This document shows positions 46,707 through 54,243 of a stretch of DNA of 64,000 nt, in pieces. Where the stretch lies: positions 1 to 64,000 of the forward strand of contig CALULQ010000017.1 in the NCBI GenBank assembly GCA_944321525.1. The letters are read 5' to 3'. Made by a program: the position numbers and the translations under genes. The notes under the pieces were generated by a model. It saw only the letters and a list, made by a program, of their open reading frames with translations, did no database searches and was not told the DNA's origin. Position 1 is the first letter of the stretch, and every line of letters begins with the position of its first letter. This DNA comes from an uncultured Paraprevotella sp. Lineage in GTDB: Bacteria > Bacteroidota > Bacteroidia > Bacteroidales > Bacteroidaceae.

Positions 46707-47822
46707 TTATTGAATGAGCAGCACGATCATCTTCAGTGCCAGGTCGAAGAACACGAACCTGGGGTTCACGTTTTGCCCGATGTCGCGCTGCGCGTGTTCC
46801 AGTTCCTCCATGATGCGGATGACGTTGCGCTCGCCCACGAAGCGCGCGAAGTTGCGCGAAAAAGCCTCCTCCTGCTCCGTCATGTGATTCAGCTCAGGCT
46901 GGCGGAAATTGTACATGAAATTTTCCCTCACCATCCGTTGGCAATAGTCCAGGAAGTCGGCCTGCCGCGCCCGCCCCATGTCGGCCATCTGCTCGCTCCA
47001 TTTGCGCATCTCCCTGATTTTCCGCTGGTAGGCCAGCCGCATCAGCATGATGAAAAGGTCGAGGAAAAGGGCTTTGTCGCGATCGGCGTCCAAGCTGGCC
47101 AAGGCCGCCGTGAAGCTGCCCCCGGCCACCCGCGCGGCCCCCTCGGCATCTTGCCCGGGATGGATGCGGCGCAGCGCCTCCACCATGGCCTCGCGCCCCA
47201 CGCCTTTCACGTCCACGCGCTGCGCACGGCTCAGGATGGTGGGCAACACCCCTCCCGGCTCGTCGCTGGCGAGCAGGAAGTGGGTTCCGGCCGGCGGTTC
47301 CTCCATGAGTTTGAGCAACTTGTTGGCACACTCGGCATTCATCCGTTCCGGCAGCCACACCACCATCACCTTGCGCCCTCCCATGGCGGGCTTCAAAGCC
47401 AGTTTCCGACTGATTTGCGCCGCCTCGGCCGCATAGATGAGAGGCTGCTGGCCCGTGCCTTTCATGTCGGCCGTCCAGTCTTCCAAGCTGAAGTAAAGCC
47501 CCTTCTGCAGCCGTTCGCGCCACGCATCGAGGTAAACGTCGCACACCGAACTTTCGGCGTTCTTGTAACGCACGATGGGGAATACGAAATGCAGGTCGGG
47601 ATGGGCAAAGCCCAAGGAGAGCCTGCACGAGGGACAGGTGCCACAGGCATCGTCCGCCCCCGGCTGGCGGCACAAGAGGTACTGCGCCAGCGACACGGCC
47701 AGCGCCAACTTGCCGCAGCCCGCCGGCCCCGCAAGGAGCAGGGCATGCGGCAGGCGCCCTTCGCGCGCCTCATCGAGGAGGCGCGCCCGTATGTCCTCTT
47801 GTCCTACGACTTGGCTAAACAT
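46707..47822 (-). CDS. holB: DNA polymerase III delta' subunit
   Basis: HolB is the delta-prime subunit of the clamp loader. The 371-residue protein opens with FSQVVGQEDIRARLLDEAREGRLPHALLLAGPAGCGKLALAVSLAQYLLC. Its P-loop lacks the Ser/Thr after Lys (GCGKLA), as is common in the non-ATP-binding delta' subunit. A zinc module CRQPGADDACGTCPSC and KLLKLMEEPPAGTHFLLASD follow. It stands between metF and ricT on the minus strand. Confidence 0.93.
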   Translation of the reverse strand: MFSQVVGQEDIRARLLDEAREGRLPHALLLAGPAGCGKLALAVSLAQYLLCRQPGADDACGTCPSCRLSLGFAHPDLHFVFPIVRYKNAESSVCDVYLDAWRERLQKGLYFSLEDWTADMKGTGQQPLIYAAEAAQISRKLALKPAMGGRKVMVVWLPERMNAECANKLLKLMEEPPAGTHFLLASDEPGGVLPTILSRAQRVDVKGVGREAMVEALRRIHPGQDAEGAARVAGGSFTAALASLDADRDKALFLDLFIMLMRLAYQRKIREMRKWSEQMADMGRARQADFLDYCQRMVRENFMYNFRQPELNHMTEQEEAFSRNFARFVGERNVIRIMEELEHAQRDIGQNVNPRFVFFDLALKMIVLLIQ

Positions 47823-47849
47823 GGCTTTCGGTGTCTTTGCCGGATGGGG

Positions 47850-48803
47850 TTAATAAATTCGTGAGGCTATCTGCCGTATGCTGTCCACGGCCGACACGGT
47901 GTAGAAATGCAAGCTGGGCACGCCCCGCGCCATCAGTTCGCGGCACTGCTCCACGGCCCATTCCACGCCCACTTGCTTCACCTCGTCGTCCGTATGGCAC
48001 TTGCGCAGTTCCAGCGCGAGCGCCTGAGGCAGGTCGCAGTGGAACGTCTTGGGCACGATAGTGAGCTGCGAAAGTTTGGAAAGGGGCTTGATGCCCGGTA
48101 TGATGGGAATCTGTATGCCCGCCTGCCGGGCGCGCTCCACGAAGCTGAAGTATTTGCTGTTGTCATAGAACAGCTGCGTCACGGCATACTGCGCACCCAG
48201 TTCGGCCTTCTGGCGCAACACGTCCAGGTCGGCCTCCGGATTGGGGGCCTCCTCGTGCTTCTCGGGATAGCAGGCCACGCCGTAGGAAAACGGTGTGCCG
48301 GGAGACTTGATAGGCGAACCGTCGACAAAGAAACCTTCATTGAAACGGTTGATGTGCTCAATGAGTTCCGTGGCGTGTGAATAACCGTCGCCCGTAGGAC
48401 GGAATGCCGGGTCTTCCTTGGCCTTGTCGCCGCGCAACACCAACAAGTCGCTGATGCCCAAAAACTGCAAGTCGAGCAGCATGTATTCCGTATCCTCGCG
48501 AGTATAACCGCTGCACAGGACGTGCGGCACGACGTGTATGTCGTAATGCCGTTGGATGGCAGCAGCCACGGCTATGGTGCCGGGACGACGGCGGATGCGG
48601 AGGCGTTGCATGATGCCTCCTCCCAAGTCCTTGTACACATACTCGCTGCGGTGGTTGGTAATGTTGATGTATGCCGGGTTGAATTCCCGGAGCGTATCTA
48701 TGGTATGGAACAACCGATCTATGCCCGCTCCCTTTAGTGGAGGCAGCACTTCAAAAGAAAAAGCCGTTCCTTTATGGTTCTGAATCAAATCAATGACGTT
48801 CAT
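47850..48803 (-). CDS. metF: Methylenetetrahydrofolate reductase
   Basis: MetF reduces 5,10-methylene-THF to 5-methyl-THF for methionine synthesis, using FAD. The 317-residue TIM-barrel protein has FSFEVLPPLKG (residues 16-26, catalytic Glu), VVPHVLCSGYTREDTEYMLLDLQFLGISDLLVLRGD (residues 92-127) and QYAVTQLFYDNSKYF. It is the first gene of the run. A -7-like box TATCTTTG (minus, 48820-48827) lies about 17 bases before the ATG. Confidence 0.95.
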   Translation of the reverse strand: MNVIDLIQNHKGTAFSFEVLPPLKGAGIDRLFHTIDTLREFNPAYINITNHRSEYVYKDLGGGIMQRLRIRRRPGTIAVAAAIQRHYDIHVVPHVLCSGYTREDTEYMLLDLQFLGISDLLVLRGDKAKEDPAFRPTGDGYSHATELIEHINRFNEGFFVDGSPIKSPGTPFSYGVACYPEKHEEAPNPEADLDVLRQKAELGAQYAVTQLFYDNSKYFSFVERARQAGIQIPIIPGIKPLSKLSQLTIVPKTFHCDLPQALALELRKCHTDDEVKQVGVEWAVEQCRELMARGVPSLHFYTVSAVDSIRQIASRIY

Positions 48804-48885
48804 CCTTTCTTCGTTTGTACAAAGATACGCAAAGAATCTTAATATACAGGTAAAAAGGGGAAAGGAATGATATGTTTTTTTTCAA

Positions 48886-48943
48886 AAGCCGATATGGAGC
48901 CGGCACGAAGGTAGGAAAAAATGTGCCTTCCCCATATCGGCTT
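48886..48943 (-). terminator. Inverted repeat after the broken beta-helix gene
   Basis: AAGCCGATATGG (48886-48897) and its complement CCATATCGGCTT (48932-48943) form a 12-bp stem a few bases after the stop codon at 48949. On the minus strand it is followed by TTTTG, so it is a plausible terminator upstream of metF. Confidence 0.55.
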
Positions 48944-48948
48944 GCAAG

Positions 48949-49441
48949 TTAACGGGCAGTCTGCACTTCCCCGTACAAGGCGTTCACGGTGGCACCTTTC
49001 TCTGCATCGAGTTTTCCGTACCGGTTGAGGTGTATGCCACCGTTGTTTTTAATATTCAGCGTACCTCCGGATTTCACCAACACATCGGCATTTTGGATGG
49101 CGCCGCCGTCCACTTCCAGCGTTCCGCCTTCGAGCACATAAATCCGGCATCCGTCGCGCATCTGCAAGGTCTTGCCCGACGGGATTTTGAACGTGCCGGA
49201 GCGTACGATGATGTCATTGGTGAATGCGCCACCGCCCCATTCAGAGGATGCCCGTGATGTCCGTGCCGCCATTGTGCAGGGCATAAATCAGGTTGTCTTG
49301 GTGGAACACGATGGGGGGCCTGCAACAACGCTCGTGTCGGATTGTCAGCCAAGCACGGAATTTCCCGTCAGGAAGAAAGGTTTTCCTTTTGCTTCCGTGT
49401 TTCAATGACAAGACGGCCGGCTGCAAACAGGAGCCGGATTG
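48949..49441 (-). pseudogene. Broken beta-helix/sorting-type surface protein (frameshift near 49245)
   Basis: Two adjoining minus-strand frames read as one protein. The first (49441-49241) ends PPIVFHQDNLIYALHNGGTDITGIL and then a stop. The second (to 48949) continues WGGGAFTNDIIVRSGTFKIPSGKTLQMRDGCRIYVLEGGTLEVDGGAIQNADVLVKSGGTLNIKNNGGIHLNRYGKLDAEKGATVNALYGE. The repeated GGTLxV phrases suggest a right-handed beta-helix. From memory, the join corresponds to an uninterrupted stretch in larger Bacteroidales surface proteins. No 5' end is recognisable upstream. It is read as the decayed C-terminal part of a large secreted protein; a small separate gene (48949-49284) is the alternative. Confidence 0.6.
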
Positions 49442-50091
49442 TTAAAAAACGGGTGGAGGAACTGTTTGTATGGAGCATTTCTCCGTCCCGGCGGGTGTTT
49501 TTTCGAGATAAAAACAGAATCGCTTTCCGCAAAGAAATGAACCGCCTTCCGCAAAGACGAAACTTTTTTGCCTCAAGGCAGTTCCTGCGGGTGCAGGAAG
49601 AAGGGAAAAACAGGGCTTCGGAGGACTTTTCCCGCTCTGGATGGAGTCCGCCCGCGTGCAAACCCCGTTTGTCCTTTTGCCAGCCATTCCCCTCACGGGG
49701 CTGACGCGGGGAGCGGGTTCCGGCCGCACGGCGTTCCGTGGCGGACGGCAAAATGTCGCGGAAACCGGCTTTCGGCTTTCATCCTGCATTTCCATGGGCG
49801 CACGAGGTTCGCGCATTTCCGTCCCGTTCCCATCCCACGCCCGTTTGCGCGGTTCTCGCAGGGGCTGTCTTGACATTTTGTCAAAATGTCATTGGAGAAC
49901 TTGTTGCTGTCCGCCGGTCTTTTGGTGCCTTTGCGACAGGAGGCGGCCGGCGCCATCGAAATATGCAAGGGAGTTCCCGAGGGCCGTCTTTCTTTCCTTC
50001 CCGGAATCGCTGAAATATACGGTTGCCCCTGTTGAATTTCTACTAAGCCTTCATGGTTTTATTGGGCACCAATATATTCATTTCATAATCA
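49442..50091. other. Gene-free stretch with a perfect palindrome
   Basis: The 650 bases hold only short open frames without family likeness. They include the 9-bp inverted repeat TGACATTTT (49871-49879) / AAAATGTCA (49883-49891) around GTC, and a GC-rich part (49640-49860) that may be a remnant of other genes. It marks the edge of the lower-G+C island. Confidence 0.5.
49871..49891. promoter_or_regulatory. Perfect palindrome, possible operator
   Basis: TGACATTTT and AAAATGTCA are exact complements separated by GTC, a typical size for a dimeric regulator site. No gene start is close on either strand (the nearest is the stop side of the 50092 gene), so the target is unclear and it may be a remnant. 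Confidence 0.35.
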
Positions 50092-51279
50092 TTACGGTAT
50101 TAGTTTGACGGCTTGGGTCGTACCATCTGCAAAGTCAATGGACGCGATGCCATAAGGTGATGGGAGGGTGAATTTGTTTATTCTTCCTTCTTTGGCATGC
50201 ACGGGCATGGAAAATAACAGTTGTCCGGATACGCTATACAGTTTTATCTGCTCCATGTCAATGGGAGTGGTGAATATGTAACAATCATCTATGTCTTTTA
50301 CCGAAGATCCTGTGTTAAGAGAAGTCAAGTTCACGGAATTGGGGTTGAATTCACTGAGTCCTCTTATCTTTTTGAACCGTTTCCAACCTTCAGCCTTTCT
50401 ATAAGTGTCCACACTTTCGTCCGGAACATAAAGTGTTGCCTCATTGACATAAAACAAGCCGAGATAAGGATTCTCCATCGTATAAAAAACTTCTTGTCCC
50501 AAGCGTGGTGGAGTAACTGCTTCACAGGTTATCCGGAAATACTCGGAATTTACGGGCATGTCCGGAATTGATATTTGGAAGCTTGCAAAAGCCCTGTCGC
50601 CAATGGAGTCGACGGAGGCCGGAATGGTAAAGTTCCATCTGTATTCCCAGGCCCTATTTTCATAAGCATTTGCAGAGATTATTTTAGTGCCTTCGATGAT
50701 TTGCCCGCCGTAAATAGGTTCTTTCCAGTCGTAATTGGGATAATGCAAAATGGTGCGGTCTGACGAGTATATTGCATTTTCTATCATCATGCAATATTCA
50801 TTGTCTGGTGATGCTTCCATTCTGGGTTCTGCATAAATAAAGTCTTTCGTGAAGATGTCTTTTCCTAAAGTGGGATATTTGCCTGTTAGTTCAAATACGC
50901 ACCTATGTGTATTGCAACAGAATGCCTTATCCTTTACATGCTTTAATTTCGAAGGAAGTATGATTCTGATTGCTTTTGAACCGTAACAATTGAATTCTTC
51001 AAATGCATGGGCTGGTATGGTGTCAATCTCCGCTTCCCGCAAGTCCAATGTGTCGAGCTGTTCCAGCAGGCCGCCGCGCAGGAAGGCATAATCCTCATCC
51101 CGCAATGTTCCCGTGACCGTCAGGTGAGTCACGGACTTTTTCTGTTTTTCCGTGAGCAGCGTCTCCAAAGCCGTTTCGCCGGCATGAACCGTCACATGGG
51201 TCTCTATGTCCTGGGCTTGCAGTCCGCATGGCAAGAGCATGACGAATAGGATTGCCCATACTATCTTATCCGTATTCAT
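50092..51279 (-). CDS. BspA-like leucine-rich surface protein with T9SS-type tail (paralog 1)
   Basis: The 395-residue protein has a signal peptide (residues 1-22, ending CGLQAQ) and a short conserved N-terminal domain (ETHVTVHAGETALETLLTEKQKKSVTHLTVTGTLRDEDYAFLRGGLLEQLDTLDLREAEIDTIPAHAF). BspA-type leucine-rich repeats follow (IRIILPSKLKHVKDKAF, FTIPASVDSIGDRAFASF). A sorting-like end (IKLYSVSGQLLFSMPVHAKEGRINKFTLPSPYGIASIDFADGTTQAVKLIP) closes it. A start 36 bases upstream (51315) would add MMKQNITSRQTV before the signal peptide. Three paralogs follow upstream on the same strand. A role in adhesion is inferred from BspA. Confidence 0.82.
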   Translation of the reverse strand: MNTDKIVWAILFVMLLPCGLQAQDIETHVTVHAGETALETLLTEKQKKSVTHLTVTGTLRDEDYAFLRGGLLEQLDTLDLREAEIDTIPAHAFEEFNCYGSKAIRIILPSKLKHVKDKAFCCNTHRCVFELTGKYPTLGKDIFTKDFIYAEPRMEASPDNEYCMMIENAIYSSDRTILHYPNYDWKEPIYGGQIIEGTKIISANAYENRAWEYRWNFTIPASVDSIGDRAFASFQISIPDMPVNSEYFRITCEAVTPPRLGQEVFYTMENPYLGLFYVNEATLYVPDESVDTYRKAEGWKRFKKIRGLSEFNPNSVNLTSLNTGSSVKDIDDCYIFTTPIDMEQIKLYSVSGQLLFSMPVHAKEGRINKFTLPSPYGIASIDFADGTTQAVKLIP

Positions 51280-51317
51280 GACTGTTTGTCTTGAAGTTAT
51301 GTTTTGTTTCATCATCG

Positions 51318-52508
51318 TTATGGTATGAGTTTTACGGTTTCAGTGGCTTGGTTGGCAAAATATACACGTACAATAGTATAAGGGGAAGCCAGTCTTTTCC
51401 GTTCAATATACAAAAAGGATGAGGTGGTTGTCTGTTTGGTGAGCAACATCCCACTTGTACTATATGTTTCTATATATAGTGGTTTCTGGCTGAAGTTCAA
51501 TTCGTAATAATCCGTCATGGGCGTAATGGAAACTTTACTTTCGCATGTTTGTGTGGAAATACGACTTGGAGGGAGGTCTCCATGTGTTTCTATGGTGCGA
51601 ATTTCTGGAGCCTGGTTCCAGCCTTCGGTGTTCTTGTATTTTTCGATACTAACCTGAGGTACATATAAAAGGGATTGTTCCAATACACTTCTTTTGAAAA
51701 CATCCTGTCCTAATTTGGGCGGTTCGGTAGCGTAACACACTATTTCCGCTCCAATGTCATAATAACCTGTAGAAACCGGACACTGAGTTCTTTCAAACGC
51801 GTAATCTCCAATGGAATCCAGACTTTCCGGGAGTATAAGCGTAAATGTCGGAAGGCTAAGGTTTCTGAATGCGGTTTCATGGATGATTCTCGTACCCTCT
51901 TTTATGGCATATTCTCCGTCTGCATCCATATTCATGTAATAGAAGATGCCTCCGTCTGAAGAATATATAGAAGAATAATAGCTTTCTGTCATCCAATTGG
52001 GCCTTTTATATAGTATTGTTTCATAAGAAAAGTTGTCATCACTCAATGCGACTTTAGTTCTATTGGAAGGTTGAGGTGAATCTGTGCATTCCCCGAATGT
52101 TGGGAACTTCCCTGTCACTTCCAGGCTATAATAGCTTGAAAACTGAGATAAAAAATTTGTTCCTATATGTTCAATGCTCATTGGTAAAATGAGGTGAATC
52201 TTGTTATAGTTCGGTTCTCTTAAGACTTCCGAACTAATGTCGGGCAGAGAGTCTATGTCTGCTGCCCGTAAGTTTAGTGTATCTAACAGAGGGTATAGCT
52301 TGTTCCGCAGGAAGGCATAATCCTCCTCCCGCAATGTTCCCGTAACCGTCAGGTGAGTCACGGACTGCTTCTGCTCTTCCGTGAGCAGCGTTTCCAAAGC
52401 CGTTTCGCCGGCATGCACCGTCACATGGGTCTCTATGTCTTGGGCTTGCAGTCCGCATGGCATGAGCAGTACGGACAGGCCTGCCCATATTATCTTCTTC
52501 ATATTCAT
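51318..52508 (-). CDS. BspA-like leucine-rich surface protein with T9SS-type tail (paralog 2)
   Basis: The 396-residue protein begins with MNMKKIIWAGLSVLLMPCGLQAQ. Its first 90 residues are nearly the same as those of its neighbours (ETHVTVHAGETALETLLTEEQKQSVTHLTVTGTLREEDYAFLRN). The leucine-rich part then differs strongly (IHLILPMSIEHIGTNFLSQF, FTLILPESLDSIGDYAFERT). It ends in TIVRVYFANQATETVKLIP. The alternative start at 52544 adds MMKQNITSRQTA, as in paralog 1. The constant head and variable middle suggest duplication with divergence of the exposed part. Confidence 0.82.
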   Translation of the reverse strand: MNMKKIIWAGLSVLLMPCGLQAQDIETHVTVHAGETALETLLTEEQKQSVTHLTVTGTLREEDYAFLRNKLYPLLDTLNLRAADIDSLPDISSEVLREPNYNKIHLILPMSIEHIGTNFLSQFSSYYSLEVTGKFPTFGECTDSPQPSNRTKVALSDDNFSYETILYKRPNWMTESYYSSIYSSDGGIFYYMNMDADGEYAIKEGTRIIHETAFRNLSLPTFTLILPESLDSIGDYAFERTQCPVSTGYYDIGAEIVCYATEPPKLGQDVFKRSVLEQSLLYVPQVSIEKYKNTEGWNQAPEIRTIETHGDLPPSRISTQTCESKVSITPMTDYYELNFSQKPLYIETYSTSGMLLTKQTTTSSFLYIERKRLASPYTIVRVYFANQATETVKLIP

Positions 52509-52546
52509 GGCTGTTTGTCTTGAAGTTATGTTTTGTTTCATCATCG

Positions 52547-53716
52547 TTATGGTATGAGTTTGATGGTTTCGTTCGTTCCGTCCGCAAAACGGACGCAGAC
52601 TATGGTCAATGCTTTTTTCAGCTTTGTTTTAGGTAGTGTAACTTCCATGGAGGAAAGCTTTTGGGATGAGATCAAGCTTCCGTCTGTCGAAAAATAATCC
52701 ATCTGCAAAGGTGCTTTTGAGAAATTCAAGATATAGGTTTCATCTGTCGATGTGATAGAAACAGATGTGCCTCCCTCTCCTCGGGCGGATGGTATGCCTT
52801 GCCATTTTTTCATAAGGTTCTCTATCGTATCTATTTTCCGTGCAAGTTTCCATCCCGGAGCGGTTTTGTAAGCCTCAAGGCTGGCTTCGGGGACATACAC
52901 ATAGGAGTGAGATACCCAAAAAGACTTTCCCGGTCTCCCAATTTTTGGAGGATTTTGGGCTTCACAGACTATACTCCCATCTCCATAGGATTCTCCGCCA
53001 TTGGGATAACGATTCTTTTTACTATAGCCGGTTATAAAATTCGGCCTGATGTCAAGAGCATAATCCCCAATAGAGTCCATACTTTCCGGTAAAACTAAAT
53101 TTGTATTTTCTATTGGAATATCCATATCTCTTATAGCTGTTGGCGCGATAACCCGTGTACCTGGCCGTATTTCCACATCTTCACGCTCATAAACAAATTC
53201 GTTCGGTTTTAGATAATAAAGTGTATCTCCATTTTGGGAATAAACCGCAAAGTAGCAGAGTTCTTCCACATTAACGAGCCAGGGATGGTCTTTACTTGCC
53301 AGCATTAAAGGTTTGTGTCTGGGGCTATTTTTATATTCGCTCATATAGGGGAAACTTCCTGTAACTTCGCATTCCCCCGTAAAGGCATAGTCCCCGATGC
53401 ATTTTATCACTTCCGGCAAAATCAAATAGAGGTTCATCTCGCCCAAAGCTCCTGCCGGTATGGTGTCAATCTCCGCTTCCCGCAAGTCCAGCGTGTCGAG
53501 CTGTTCCAGCAGGCCGCCGCGCAGGAAGGCATAATCCTCATCCCGCAATGTTCCCGTGACCGTCAGGTGGGTCACGGACTGTTTCTGTTCTTCAGTGAGC
53601 AGCGTCTCCAACTCCGCTTCGCCGGCATGAACCGTCACGTGGGTCTCTGTGTTCTGGGCTTGCAGTCCGCATGGCATGAGCAGTACGGACAGGACTGCCA
53701 ATAATATCTTCTTCAT
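52547..53716 (-). CDS. BspA-like leucine-rich surface protein with T9SS-type tail (paralog 3)
   Basis: The 389-residue protein has signal peptide MKKILLAVLSVLLMPCGLQAQ, the shared head (ETHVTVHAGEAELETLLTEEQKQSVTHLTVTGTLRDEDYAFLRGGLLEQLDTLDL) and leucine-rich repeats (LYLILPEVIKCIGDYAFTG, LVLPESMDSIGDYALDI). Its end is TIVCVRFADGTNETIKLIP. The start is fixed by a strong Shine-Dalgarno sequence, AAGGAGGAG, 6 bases before the ATG, which is unusual in this phylum. The SD lies inside a cassette repeated at 55398-55686. Confidence 0.85.
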   Translation of the reverse strand: MKKILLAVLSVLLMPCGLQAQNTETHVTVHAGEAELETLLTEEQKQSVTHLTVTGTLRDEDYAFLRGGLLEQLDTLDLREAEIDTIPAGALGEMNLYLILPEVIKCIGDYAFTGECEVTGSFPYMSEYKNSPRHKPLMLASKDHPWLVNVEELCYFAVYSQNGDTLYYLKPNEFVYEREDVEIRPGTRVIAPTAIRDMDIPIENTNLVLPESMDSIGDYALDIRPNFITGYSKKNRYPNGGESYGDGSIVCEAQNPPKIGRPGKSFWVSHSYVYVPEASLEAYKTAPGWKLARKIDTIENLMKKWQGIPSARGEGGTSVSITSTDETYILNFSKAPLQMDYFSTDGSLISSQKLSSMEVTLPKTKLKKALTIVCVRFADGTNETIKLIP

Positions 53717-53967
53717 GGTTTCTCCTCCTTAGTTTGTGATAATCATCCGCTTGGTGTCGAACACTTTGCTGGGGGCGAGGCTTCCGGCTTCGAGTGTCAC
53801 GGAAGATTTGCCCCAGTCCTGCAGCGTCTTCTGGTCTATCTGCGTGCCGTTCAAGTCATAGATGTACAAGAATGCGGACTTCACGCTTTCCGGCAGCGTG
53901 TAGCGCACCACGGTCGTTTGCGTGAACGGGTTCGGGTCGTTCTGCTCCAATGCAGGAACATCCAATG
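53716..53967 (-). repeat. Direct repeat cassette A (T9SS tail, stop and SD), shortened copy
   Basis: The stretch from the start codon of paralog 3 back through its SD, the stop of the upstream gene and the coding sequence for DVPALEQNDPNPFTQTTV...IITN is nearly identical to 55398-55686. This copy lacks about 36 bases that encode GMYLYALVADGK in the other. The likeness ends just before the Gly/Ile-Asp junction near 53967. Confidence 0.85.
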
Positions 53968-54233
53968 CGTTGCCGTCAATTTTTGCAACGATAGAAGAAC
54001 TTAAACGGACATCGTATGCGTCTATAGGTATTGCATATGATTTTATCACGGATGGGATACTGGGATAACCGACACGGTCTGTGTAAATACTATTACCGCA
54101 TTCTACTTTGCTGTAATTTCCTATGGCTCTAATTTTAATAGAATTATCAGGCATACTCACAGTCTCTGTTATCTGTGATGATAAGGTCATACTCATGAAG
54201 CATAAGCATAATGTGAATATTATTTTTTTTCAT
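53729..54233 (-). pseudogene. Short propeptide-plus-T9SS-tail gene broken by a run of eight A after the start codon
   Basis: From the ATG at 54233 the frame runs ATG then eight A and soon stops. Removing one A would give MKKIIFTLCLCF joined to MSMTLSSQ, a good signal peptide leading into the frame that is open to 53729. The mature part (IKIRAIGNYSKVECGNSIYTDRVGYPSIPSVIKSYAIPIDAYDVRLSSSIV) resembles the propeptide of C25 (gingipain-like) peptidases. It joins a T9SS type A tail directly, without any catalytic domain, and the tail has lost about 12 residues. It is either a decayed gene or one switched by slippage. Without the A run a product could start at 54196, lacking a signal. Confidence 0.7.
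54223..54230 (-). repeat. Homopolymer A8 tract directly after a start codon
   Basis: Eight A on the minus strand follow the ATG at 54231-54233. Seven would keep the signal peptide in frame with the downstream coding sequence. Such tracts are prone to slippage in replication. Confidence 0.75.
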
Positions 54234-54243
54234 AACTGTCTTT

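Noticed and set aside
45306..47864. 852-codon frame on the plus strand across ricT and holB
   Set aside because: Antisense to two clear genes; the length comes from the codon bias of the real strand.
49285..50091. Minus-strand frames such as 49368-49751 as genes
   Set aside because: No likeness, no plausible start, and overlapping frames disagree; treated as non-coding.
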